Origin: an uncultured Oscillospiraceae bacterium
Lineage (GTDB): Bacteria; Bacillota; Clostridia; Oscillospirales; Oscillospiraceae
NCBI GenBank assembly: GCA_900758315.1
Contig: CAAERF010000317.1
Span: 1 to 7,448 of the forward strand
Direction of reading: 5' to 3'
DNA: 7,448 bases
Shown here: in pieces, positions 1-6,548 of the stretch
Layout of the letters: each line of letters starts with the position of its first letter
Position numbering within the stretch: position 1 is the first letter of the stretch
Notes under the pieces: model-generated
What the model saw: only the letters and a program-made list of their open reading frames with translations
The model's database searches: none
Told to the model about the DNA's origin: nothing
Made by a program: the position numbers and the translations under genes

Positions 1-1
1 C

Positions 2-994
2 TACTATGGGGAGGCGAACAGCCCCTATTTCCTCAGCGACATCGACGATTACGCCATTGGTGTCATTGGGCAGGAGCGCAATTACTCCGACGAGATCCAG
101 GACGAGGCGTACCTATTCATCCCCTTTGACGAGGACTACTATCAGGCCATGGCAGAGGTGATCGAAGAACGCTTTATCAACTGGCAAGGACAGGATTTTG
201 ACGAGGACACGCTGGAGCCTTCAGATCTGGCCAAGGCCATGATGGAGTATCTGGACTGTGAATGCACCTATTTCCCCTCTATGAAGGACGATGACCCCAT
301 CATGGCAGCTTACAGCTATGCCAAGCGGGACAGCGCCCAGGAAGGCTTTGTGCCGGTGCTCATCAAGGCAGATGACGAAGTCCTGTGGGAATGCCTTATT
401 ATGAATTCCGATCCGGACAATGACGGCGCGGACGACTATACCTTTGACCCGGACAAGGTGGCGGTATACCGGAAGAAGATGTTGTCCGCCCCCATCTGGG
501 ACGGGAAGGCAGTCCTGGAGGAACTGATCGGTCAGCGCAAGGAAGAAGCCGAGGATGACGATATGGACTGGGTGGAGGAGATCCTGGGCGAGATGGAGGG
601 CGGCGATGACAATGACCGCTTCTCCAGCTACTGGGATGATGATACTGAGATGACCTATCCCCTCATCCTGGCCAAGATCCCGGTGAAGAATCCCTGGGAG
701 ATCTTCGCATACCTGCCCTTCGGAAACTGGAACGAGTGCCCCGGCACGGAGGAGCTGATGGCGGCGGCAAAATACTGGTTCGAGCGGTACGGCGCGGTGC
801 CTGCCGCCATGAGCCATGATGAGTTGGAGTTCCTGCTCCCGGCTCCTGTTCCCGAAGAGAAGGCCATGGATGCGGCGGTGGAATTGTACGGCTTCTGCCC
901 TGATGTGATCGATCAGGGGCCGGAAGATGCCACCGTGGGCGCTCTGGCCGACGTGCTGCGGCAGTCCACTGTTTGGTATCTCTGGTGGGATTGA
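2..994 (+). CDS. DUF4253 domain protein, 5' partial
   Basis: The frame is open from base 2 with no start that must be used, so the gene begins outside the window; 330 residues are visible. An in-frame ATG at 149 exists, but the reading before it (acidic and aromatic-rich, e.g. SDIDDYAIGVIG) has the same character as the rest and has no ribosome site at 149. The last ~111 residues (visible 220-330) match what I know of DUF4253: a hydrophobic strand LILAKIP, the FGNWNECP motif (240-247), a YWFERYGA helix, ELYGFCPD (294-301) and the terminal WYLWWD. A very acidic linker (181-217) precedes it. The N-terminal half is not recognised. No signal peptide or membrane segment is visible, so it is probably cytosolic. 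The molecular function of DUF4253 is unknown to me. The neighbours (CbrC, Imm32-like, SUKH) suggest an immunity or toxin-neutralising role, which is inference. Confidence 0.8.
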   Translation, partial: YYGEANSPYFLSDIDDYAIGVIGQERNYSDEIQDEAYLFIPFDEDYYQAMAEVIEERFINWQGQDFDEDTLEPSDLAKAMMEYLDCECTYFPSMKDDDPIMAAYSYAKRDSAQEGFVPVLIKADDEVLWECLIMNSDPDNDGADDYTFDPDKVAVYRKKMLSAPIWDGKAVLEELIGQRKEEAEDDDMDWVEEILGEMEGGDDNDRFSSYWDDDTEMTYPLILAKIPVKNPWEIFAYLPFGNWNECPGTEELMAAAKYWFERYGAVPAAMSHDELEFLLPAPVPEEKAMDAAVELYGFCPDVIDQGPEDATVGALADVLRQSTVWYLWWD

Positions 995-1873
<879 letters not shown>

Positions 1874-1884
1874 GGAGTTTTCCT

Positions 1885-2202
1885 ATGACCGCACAGTTAT
1901 ATCTTCAAAAAGCAGAAATGCAATTAGCAAGAGGACTGGAAGAAAAGGCTCTGGAAAGCCTGTTGGCGGCTCTTGCCTGCCAGGATGAGGATACCGTCAG
2001 CAAAGCCCAAGCCCACTGCCTTTTGGGTGAATACTGGCTTGTCCATCAGCAATATGTCCAGGCACAGGAACAGTTCGGCTGGATCTCCGACCATGCGGAG
2101 CAGCTGAAGCAGAACTATGACGACCTGCTCAATGAGGAGATCCGGGAAGCTGAGGTACTGCTGAGAATTATGCGGAGATTTCGACTGAGTTCGGAACAAT
2201 GA
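1885..2202 (+). CDS. small TPR-like helical protein
   Basis: This protein of 105 residues starts at ATG 1885. GAGGAG (1872-1877) lies seven bases upstream and overlaps the stop of the CbrC gene, so translation is probably coupled. A TTG at 1870 would add five residues but would lie on the ribosome site itself, so I prefer the ATG. The sequence is all helix: residues 2-31 (LYLQKAEMQLARGLEEKALE) and 39-70 (KAQAHCLLGEYWLVHQQY) form two TPR-like helix pairs, followed by a third charged helix at 72-100. TPR-like units mediate protein-protein contacts, so it may be an adaptor for another product of this operon. No enzymatic motif, signal peptide or membrane segment is visible. I do not recognise a specific family. 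Confidence 0.75.
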   Translation: MTAQLYLQKAEMQLARGLEEKALESLLAALACQDEDTVSKAQAHCLLGEYWLVHQQYVQAQEQFGWISDHAEQLKQNYDDLLNEEIREAEVLLRIMRRFRLSSEQ

Positions 2203-2227
2203 CTGGAGAACAGGTGAGATACAAGCG

Positions 2228-2506
2228 ATGAAAACCAAAACACTGACCATTCAACTGAATGATGAATAGTTGCCTATCCTCCCAGCGGAACCGGGTGCTC
2301 ATCTCACCTTCACCATCCATGATAGCAGTAATGAGTTAGAGCTGACGGGCAACCGAGCCGGGCTGCTCCTGCTGGCGAAAGCCGTTTTGGGTATGGCGGA
2401 AACCATTCGTGAGGATGGATTCCACATCCATCTGGACGACCTATACGGCATCAACGCCGAGGGAAAGAGCATCCTGATCCGAAGGGAGGAACAGTCAAAG
2501 CCATGA
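2228..2506 (+). pseudogene. Imm32-like immunity protein, in-frame amber stop
   Basis: From ATG 2228 the frame reads 13 residues (MKTKTLTIQLNDE), meets TAG at 2267-2269, then continues in the same frame for 78 codons to the stop at 2504-2506. The AGGTGAG at about 2212-2218 is a plausible ribosome site for ATG 2228. The codon after the stop is TTG, which could start translation, but nothing like a ribosome site precedes it. The long part has the layout of immunity protein 32: a beta strand, ELELTGNRAGLLLLAKAVLGMAE, then GFHIHLDD and a closing strand SILIRR. The family call is by motif memory and moderate. The stop overlaps the next gene's start (ATGA), so translation of this frame is coupled downstream. 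It may be a recent pseudogene by one substitution (TAG from CAG, TAC, TGG and so on), a TTG-started short form, a suppressed stop, or a sequencing error. The intact body argues that any inactivation is young. Confidence 0.65.
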
Positions 2507-3615
2507 TCGAAAAAACCTTTATCAACCCCGCCACGAACAAACAGTGGCGAATTGAAATAGATGATCAAACCATCCGAACCTGCTTGAATGGCGGGAAGGT
2601 CAAGGAGATCCTGTGCGACTCCGCCTTTCAGGTCAAAAGCAAGGCGGCCAGCGCCATGATGGGCCAAATGCGGAAAGGATTTGTCTATCAGAATCTGGAC
2701 GCCGCCGTTGGAGAAGCGCGGTGTCACCGGTTTGTCGGAAAGGACAGCAACGGCTTCATGCCACTGGCTACTGCCCTCACACGGGATGACTTCTTCCTGA
2801 CGAGGGTGGCCGGCGATTTTGAGGACGAGATCCTCTATCACTTCGATGGCAACGGGGGACCCCTCGAAACGGTTTCCCTGGGCGCCAAGAGAATGACTTA
2901 TGAGCAGATTCTCTGCCCCAATGATACCCTGCTGCTGAACAACAGCTATCTTCTCCAGCAGTTCTCTCTCCGCACCCATGAGATTACGCCCTTTGCCAAC
3001 AAGAAAAACAGCATGAAGACGATGCTGGATCAGAGCGGCGACCTGGCTCTGTGGTACACGGGCGAGGAGATCGTCGTCTTTGACTTTGGAAGCAACACTG
3101 AGGTATGGCGGGAAGCCGTGAAATGCAGGAAGTCGAAAGACCCGAATTTTGCCTATTATTGCTTTGGGATGCTCTCTCCCCGGCAGAGCAAAGCGGCATA
3201 CCACGTCACCGAAGGCGAGTATGTGCTGGTTGATCTGAAGTCCGCCCAAAAAGTAGTGATCCCCAATGAGGGCTGGCATCCCTTCTTCTCCCCAGATGAC
3301 CAGTGCTTCTCTGTGGGTGGCAAGTTCTATCTGACCCAGACCGGAGAGGAAATGGCCAATCCCTTCCCGTTTTCTGTCCAGCAGGGACTGAGCTTTTCGG
3401 ATACCTGCATGGTGCGGACAAGGGGCTGCCTGATGGCCATTCAGCAGGAGCGGGGCAGCTCACCCATAGAGCTGTGGGATACCAGCAGCGGCCAGCTGTT
3501 GGCCTCCATTGACGATCCCTTTGTGGTGCGGCAGACGAATTTTGCCTTTACGGGGTGCGGACTTGTCCTGCACACTGATTATGGGGCCATGAGCATCTAT
3601 TCCTGCGCTCTCTGA
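2503..3615 (+). CDS. WGR-like N-terminal domain plus beta-propeller protein
   Basis: This 370-residue protein starts at ATG 2503, overlapping the upstream stop as ATGA. Residues 1-64 resemble the WGR fold: EKTFINPATNKQWRIEID, a strand with R25, a turn NGG (29-31) where WGR proteins carry the W-G-R signature, then a helix FQVKSKAASAMMGQMRKGF and VYQN. The WGR triplet itself is absent, so this is a divergent member. Residues ~95-370 look like irregular WD40/beta-propeller blades: SGDLALWYTGEEIVVFDF (178-195), HPFFSPDDQCFSVGGKFYL (259-277) and PIELWDTSSGQLLASID (321-337), each a Ser-Pro-Asp or Ser-Gly-Asp turn between strands. WGR domains in other proteins bind nucleic acids or proteins, and propellers are scaffolds. 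No catalytic motif, signal peptide or membrane segment is visible. Its place in an immunity array suggests a binding or neutralising role, which is inference. Confidence 0.72.
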   Translation: MIEKTFINPATNKQWRIEIDDQTIRTCLNGGKVKEILCDSAFQVKSKAASAMMGQMRKGFVYQNLDAAVGEARCHRFVGKDSNGFMPLATALTRDDFFLTRVAGDFEDEILYHFDGNGGPLETVSLGAKRMTYEQILCPNDTLLLNNSYLLQQFSLRTHEITPFANKKNSMKTMLDQSGDLALWYTGEEIVVFDFGSNTEVWREAVKCRKSKDPNFAYYCFGMLSPRQSKAAYHVTEGEYVLVDLKSAQKVVIPNEGWHPFFSPDDQCFSVGGKFYLTQTGEEMANPFPFSVQQGLSFSDTCMVRTRGCLMAIQQERGSSPIELWDTSSGQLLASIDDPFVVRQTNFAFTGCGLVLHTDYGAMSIYSCAL

Positions 3616-3631
3616 AACAGAGGAATGGACT

Positions 3632-4063
3632 ATGGATCATGATAGAAAAGAGCTTTTGGCACAGAAAAAAGTGCAGCTCAAGATACAGCAGAAAAGAGCA
3701 GAGATACTGCAATACAAAGACCATCTCACGAAAAGCGTCGAACATTTTTCCAGAAAATACAGGTATGCGGATGAATCGGAATTGGCCAAACTCGAAACCT
3801 TCATCTCAAAACTTGATTTTGAACAGCCGGGGCAACTGGCAATCAAAGAAGTTTGCCCATATCCCCACAGGAATGTCTACTTGTGCTTTTTGATGGGAAC
3901 AGCCGCCTTATTTCAGATTTATATATTTGGAAAATATGCTGACATCATGGGCGATCATGATGAATGGGAAGTTTTCAGTCCGTACCTGTTACTTGTGGAT
4001 GAGGATTTTATTCATTACACTTACATCAACGATGATAGCGAAGTCATGGAATCACAAGTATAG
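3632..4063 (+). CDS. hypothetical protein, 143 aa, N-terminal coiled coil
   Basis: The start ATG 3632 follows AGAGGA (3619-3624) and lies 16 bases after the previous stop. Residues 1-40 are lysine- and glutamine-rich and predicted by eye to be coiled coil (KELLAQKKVQLKIQQKRAEI). Residues 50-65 form a second helix, and 70-136 are strand-rich, ending in SPYLLLVDEDFIHYTYIND. The hydrophobic run at 82-100 could be read as a membrane segment, but it contains alternating polar and aromatic residues and more likely forms strands. I do not recognise the family. The gene is visibly more AT-rich than both neighbours and uses more AT-ending codons, a sign of separate acquisition into the array. Its stop TAG (4061-4063) shares its G with a GTG that could start the next gene. 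Confidence 0.68.
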   Translation: MDHDRKELLAQKKVQLKIQQKRAEILQYKDHLTKSVEHFSRKYRYADESELAKLETFISKLDFEQPGQLAIKEVCPYPHRNVYLCFLMGTAALFQIYIFGKYADIMGDHDEWEVFSPYLLLVDEDFIHYTYINDDSEVMESQV

Positions 4064-4092
4064 TGACGGCTGGGAAAGAGAGTGTCGCACCT

Positions 4093-4842
4093 ATGAACAA
4101 AGAAACATTGACAGCAAAACTCCTGGACTTGGCCGAGGGGCGAGAGACTCCCGAAAGCTGGCGGGGCTGGTGGGACAAACATGAGTCGGAACTGGAGCCC
4201 CTGCTCAATCGGGGAGAATTTCTGAAATTGAAGCCCTGCCAGCATGGTTTCCAGTGGGTTCCGGTACTTACCAGCCAAAAGGGAGCCATCGCCATTCTGG
4301 AAAAGAGCGGCACAGCATTTGAGGCCAGCAATCTCTACCAGGAGCGGTATCTGGTGGAGCTGGACGCTTTCTGTGAGGAGCAAAAGCGAGTGCAGCGGGA
4401 AAAGCAAAAGGAATTCAAGGCCAACCACCCGGAGTTATTTTGCCGATACCCCAAGTTCTCCAAGGCGTTGTCAAAGGTGCTTGACCCATCTGATGCGATC
4501 AAGCTCACCGCCACTGAGGAGCAGATCGCAGATCAAGAAAGAGTGCTGGACTTCACACTTCCGGCCCAAGCGCGGAAGTTTTTCCTGCTGACCGCGGGCA
4601 TCCATGTATCCACAGGTGTGATCCTTTCCCTTTCTGGGATGTTTGATCTGACCATTCATGGAGAGCGGTATTGCGTACTGGGCGAGTTCTGGAAGGAAGC
4701 GGACGGCGACCAGCTCCTGCTCCACCCCGGTGAGGAAACCATCTGGTACTACGCCCATGAGCAGGACAAGCTAAAGCGCCTTTGCGATGATATGACAGAA
4801 CTGCTGGAGAAGAAACTGGCGAGGTATCTCAATGAGCACTGA
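4093..4842 (+). CDS. SMI1/KNR4 (SUKH) domain protein with extra N-terminal domain
   Basis: I chose ATG 4093 (249 residues) because GGGAAAGAGAG lies about ten bases upstream. A GTG at 4063, overlapping the preceding stop, would add ten residues (MTAGKESVAP) and cannot be excluded. Residues ~132-245 follow the SUKH pattern: an acidic helix TATEEQIADQERVLDFTLP, then ARKFFLLTAGI (160-170), a strand-rich centre, VLGEFWKEADGDQLLLH (195-211) and WYYAHEQ (218-224). Residues 1-120 form a separate part with ESWRGWWDKHESELEPLL, a strand region, and a long charged helix CEEQKRVQREKQKEFK. That part is not recognised. SUKH proteins are the most widespread immunity proteins of bacterial polymorphic toxin systems, where they bind and block the cognate toxin; this is family knowledge. 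No toxin gene is in view. The protein is probably cytosolic. Confidence 0.7.
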   Translation: MNKETLTAKLLDLAEGRETPESWRGWWDKHESELEPLLNRGEFLKLKPCQHGFQWVPVLTSQKGAIAILEKSGTAFEASNLYQERYLVELDAFCEEQKRVQREKQKEFKANHPELFCRYPKFSKALSKVLDPSDAIKLTATEEQIADQERVLDFTLPAQARKFFLLTAGIHVSTGVILSLSGMFDLTIHGERYCVLGEFWKEADGDQLLLHPGEETIWYYAHEQDKLKRLCDDMTELLEKKLARYLNEH

Positions 4843-5431
4843 AAATATCGCCTATGAAAAACGCTATTGGGACTGGCGTGCGCAGTATGATACCATGTTT
4901 GCACCGGAGAACCGATTCCCTCAGCAAGACGAGCAGTTCCCGCTGGTGGACGGATATTCCGTCCGTTCCAAAGCCTACTTTTATAACGGCGATCTTCACC
5001 TGAACGGCAGTGAGAGCGAACTTCTGGACAAGGCGGGCAAGGTGCGATATGCTTGGCGTAATCTGGACACGGATGGTGAATTCTGCTCCATGTTTCGCCA
5101 CCGCAGTGGAAAGCACTATCTGATCTTCCGCACAGAACTGTATGGATACAGCGTTCTGGAGGTAGAGAGTGGACAGGAACTGCACTATGTCCCAGCTTGT
5201 GTCTACCCGGAGGCGGGGCAGAAAGCCGAGGAAGTGTTCATCTGGACCAGCGCCGACTACGACCTTGGCTCTGACCTGCTGGCTGTCACCGGCTGTATCT
5301 GGGCCTGCCCCTGCTCCACCATTGTGCTGGACTTTTCCAGCCCTCTCCAGCCCCACCCCCCGGAGGGTTGGCTGGATGTGCGGCGCGTCATTGACCCGGA
5401 CAATACCCGGTTCAAAAGCAGATGGCCATGA
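4832..5431 (+). CDS. hypothetical protein, 199 aa, 3' end replaced at a recombination junction
   Basis: ATG 4832 overlaps the end of the SUKH gene by 11 bases, with GCGAGG (4813-4818) upstream, so the two are translationally coupled. The protein is strand-rich: KHYLIFRTELYGYSVLEV (94-111), HYVPACVYPE (118-127), VFIWTSADYDLGSDLLAVTGCIWACPCSTIVLDF (135-168) with three cysteines C155, C159 and C161, and PEGWLDVRRVIDPD (177-190). I know this layout from unnamed hypothetical proteins of Firmicutes but not a family name or function. After IDPD the protein ends abruptly as NTRFKSRWP, where I would expect a further acidic stretch. At the same point a recombinase reading frame begins in another phase. 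The last ~8 residues therefore probably come from foreign sequence and the native C-terminus is lost. The protein may still fold, because nearly all the strand core is present. Confidence 0.7.
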   Translation: MSTENIAYEKRYWDWRAQYDTMFAPENRFPQQDEQFPLVDGYSVRSKAYFYNGDLHLNGSESELLDKAGKVRYAWRNLDTDGEFCSMFRHRSGKHYLIFRTELYGYSVLEVESGQELHYVPACVYPEAGQKAEEVFIWTSADYDLGSDLLAVTGCIWACPCSTIVLDFSSPLQPHPPEGWLDVRRVIDPDNTRFKSRWP

Positions 5432-5873
5432 TACGCTCAGAACTGCAGCGGGCCAGAGCCGAGAACACCAAGGCCAATAAGGAATATGAATCCCTCAAGG
5501 CTGAAGTGCTGAAGGCAATCCAGGGAAAAGCGCCTTGCCGCAAGATGTGCTGACTGAGATGCTGGAGAATACCCGACAGAAGGTGCTATCCACCAATGAA
5601 CGCATTACGACCCTCCATGCGGAGCGGAATGATGGAAACTCTAAGATCGAGGAGATGAAGGCCAAGTTCAACCGGATCGTGTCCTGGTCCAAGATTTTTG
5701 ATGAAAGTCCGATGGAGGTCAAGAAAATGATCTGCGGCTACATCATCAAAAAGGTTTCGGTGTTCCGGGACTATAAGGTCAAGTTTGAATTCAACATCAA
5801 TGTGGAACAGTTTCTGAACGGCATCGACGGCATCGACGAATTCGATACCTATGAGTTGTCGATGGCGCAATAA
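5413..5873 (+). pseudogene. large serine recombinase, C-terminal remnant with frameshift
   Basis: Only the C-terminal coiled-coil region and tail of a large serine recombinase remain. The first part reads from about 5413 (QKQMAMIRSELQRARAEN, then KANKEYESLKAEVLKAIQGK) to a stop at 5551. The rest continues one phase away from about 5530 (ALPQDVLTEMLENTRQK, RIVSWSKIFDESPMEVKKMI, then GYIIKKVSVFRDYKVKFEFN and VEQFLNGID) to TAA 5871-5873. Adding one base to the A-run at 5526-5529 would restore GKSALPQDVL, as expected for the family, so one A was probably lost. The N-terminal catalytic serine domain and the recombinase/zinc-ribbon domains are missing upstream, replaced by the 199-aa gene. Such recombinases move Tn4451/Tn5397-type transposons and prophages. 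This copy cannot be active. A TTG at 5535 could give a 112-residue fragment but has no clear ribosome site. Confidence 0.75.
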
Positions 5874-5880
5874 GCTCTCA

Positions 5881-5904
5881 CCCTTGCCGCAATCACGGCG
5901 AGGG
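5881..5904 (+). repeat. hairpin after the recombinase remnant
   Basis: The arms 5881-5889 (CCCTTGCCG) and 5896-5904 (CGGCGAGGG) pair over nine positions with one G-T wobble and a six-base loop. It begins eight bases after the recombinase stop. No T-run follows, so it is not a typical intrinsic terminator. It could be an mRNA 3' structure or part of an element end. Confidence 0.45.
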
Positions 5905-5984
5905 ATGCATATCGTAAAGGTATGTCCAGCTAACAACATATACCCTCCGCGCTAAAATCGATTTATCTGGACACATTTGCTTGG

Positions 5985-6007
5985 GAGCGGTTGATTATAT
6001 GCCGCTC
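5985..6007 (+). repeat. short inverted repeat GAGCGG/CCGCTC
   Basis: Six perfect base pairs (5985-5990 with 6002-6007) flank an 11-base AT-rich spacer. The left arm is preceded by GG, and GGAGCGG at 5984-5990 can pair imperfectly with the acceptor strand of the tRNA fragment downstream. The rest of a tRNA 5' half is not there, however. Function is unknown. Confidence 0.35.
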
Positions 6008-6016
6008 AAACCTTTT

Positions 6017-6052
6017 CCCGAGCCATCAGGGGTGCATACCTGATGGTTCGGG
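6017..6052 (+). repeat. 14-bp hairpin abutting the tRNA fragment
   Basis: CCCGAGCCATCAGG (6017-6030) pairs with CCTGATGGTTCGGG (6039-6052) over 14 positions with a single G-T wobble and an eight-base loop. Neither strand has a T-run after the stem, so it is not a standard terminator. The last three bases (GGG, 6050-6052) coincide with G18-G20 of the tRNA-like sequence. The right arm therefore ends exactly where the tRNA homology begins. I infer it is the terminal structure of the inserted DNA. Confidence 0.6.
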
Positions 6053-6108
6053 AGAGCGCTACACTGGTAGTGTAGAGGCCAGCGGTTCGATCCCGCTATG
6101 CTCCACCA
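6050..6108 (+). tRNA. tRNA-Thr(GGU) 3' fragment, 5' part missing
   Basis: From 6050 the sequence fits standard tRNA numbering from position 18: GGGAGAGC (18-25), G26, anticodon stem CTACA/TGTAG (6059-6063, 6071-6075), seven-base loop CTGGTAG with T33 and anticodon GGT (6066-6068), variable loop AGGCC, T-stem AGCGG/CCGCT with loop TTCGATC (6086-6092), acceptor strand ATGCTCC (6098-6104), A73 and encoded CCA (6106-6108). The 5' acceptor strand (expected GGAGCAT) and the first half of the D-arm are absent from their place, where the 14-bp hairpin sits instead. It should not make a working tRNA. The best explanation is the attachment-site duplicate left at one end of an element integrated into a tRNA-Thr gene. 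Confidence 0.72.
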
Positions 6109-6113
6109 ATTTT

Positions 6114-6151
6114 AAAAGAGGATTGCGAGTTGCAATCCTCTTTTCTTTTTT
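6114..6151 (+). terminator. Rho-independent terminator of the tRNA
   Basis: A perfect 13-bp stem, AAAAGAGGATTGC (6114-6126) with GCAATCCTCTTTT (6132-6144), has a five-base loop and is followed by C and a run of T to 6151. It begins five bases after the tRNA CCA end, which is where a tRNA terminator belongs. The DNA right of 6050 is therefore probably the original chromosomal tRNA locus. The A-rich left arm means it may also act on the minus strand. Confidence 0.88.
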
Positions 6152-6195
6152 CCTTCGATCATCCTTTCTCGGTTATCAATCGCCCATGGCTCCTT

Positions 6196-6224
6196 CTGCA
6201 TATTTTATAAAATACTGTTATAAT
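6196..6224 (+). promoter_or_regulatory. candidate promoter of the XRE gene pair
   Basis: A perfect -10 box TATAAT lies at 6219-6224. The hexamer 17 bases upstream (CTGCAT, 6196-6201) is a poor -35 box. The surroundings are AT-rich. Transcription would start near 6231, giving a leader of about 78 bases that includes the GAATATT palindromes. Confidence 0.45.
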
Positions 6225-6267
6225 TTATGGCATCTTTGATAATGTGAATGATTATTCGTCGTTTTTT

Positions 6268-6311
6268 CATGAATATTGGAATATTCTTCTTTTCGAGGAG
6301 GAATATTCATG
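6268..6311 (+). promoter_or_regulatory. GAATATT palindromes over leader, ribosome site and start codon
   Basis: Two overlapping symmetries are visible. GAATATT (6271-6277) and AATATTC (6280-6286) form a perfect 7+7 palindrome with a two-base centre. CATGAATATT (6268-6277) is also perfectly complementary to AATATTCATG (6302-6311), and the latter contains the ATG start at 6309. The ribosome site GAGGAGG (6296-6302) lies in the loop or edge of the larger hairpin. As DNA this is a good operator for the HTH protein encoded next; as RNA it could hide the start codon. The two pairings exclude each other because both use 6271-6277. Confidence 0.6.
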
Positions 6312-6548
6312 TCTCTTAAAAAACGTTTTTCCTATGATATTTTTCACGCCCGTACGGACGTCCGTAGATTGACACAACAACAGACTGCTGATGCTGTTTT
6401 TATCTCGTTATACGAATATCAAAAGATCGAAAAAGGAGACAGATTGCCCGGTATAGAAACATTTCTTCGCCTTGTCTACTTCTTTGACTTGGATATCAAA
6501 GATTACAAGGAGGAAATGATCGCTCATGTTCCGGTACGTTCCCTTTGA
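6309..6548 (+). CDS. XRE-family helix-turn-helix regulator, 79 aa
   Basis: ATG 6309 is preceded by GAGGAGGA at 6296-6303, so I reject the in-frame TTG at 6276, which lacks a ribosome site. The 79 residues are a bare Cro/CI-type HTH domain: helix 1 SYDIFHARTDVRR, helix 2 TQQQTADAV, turn and recognition helix SLYEYQKIEKG (33-43), then LPGIETFLRLVYFFDLDI (47-64), the usual closing helix pair. There is no effector or dimerisation domain beyond this. It probably binds DNA as a dimer and may repress its own operon through the palindromes directly upstream, which is inference. The gene overlaps the next by 23 bases. Its AT-rich codon use matches the right part of the window and not the GC-rich array. 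Confidence 0.85.
   Translation: MSLKKRFSYDIFHARTDVRRLTQQQTADAVFISLYEYQKIEKGDRLPGIETFLRLVYFFDLDIKDYKEEMIAHVPVRSL

Noticed and set aside
2299..3279. Minus-strand open frame of 326 codons
   Set aside because: It is the complement of the WGR-propeller gene and the Imm32-like gene, with no recognisable domain and no operon context.
4829..5356. Minus-strand open frame of 175 codons
   Set aside because: It is antisense to the 199-aa gene, which has a coupled start and family-like content; the antisense translation shows no motif.
6017..6052. The 14-bp hairpin as a terminator of the immunity operon
   Set aside because: No T-run follows the stem on the plus strand, and on the minus strand A residues follow it, so it lacks the key feature of an intrinsic terminator.
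5984..6108. A complete tRNA with an intron-like insert, using GGAGCGG at 5984 as the 5' acceptor strand
   Set aside because: Only about six of seven acceptor pairs form (one a wobble), the bases after it do not give positions 8-17, and introns in the D-loop are not known for bacterial tRNAs. A 3' fragment is simpler.
5991..6239. Plus-strand open frame of 82 codons
   Set aside because: It runs through the 14-bp hairpin, the tRNA fragment and the terminator, and has no ribosome site.
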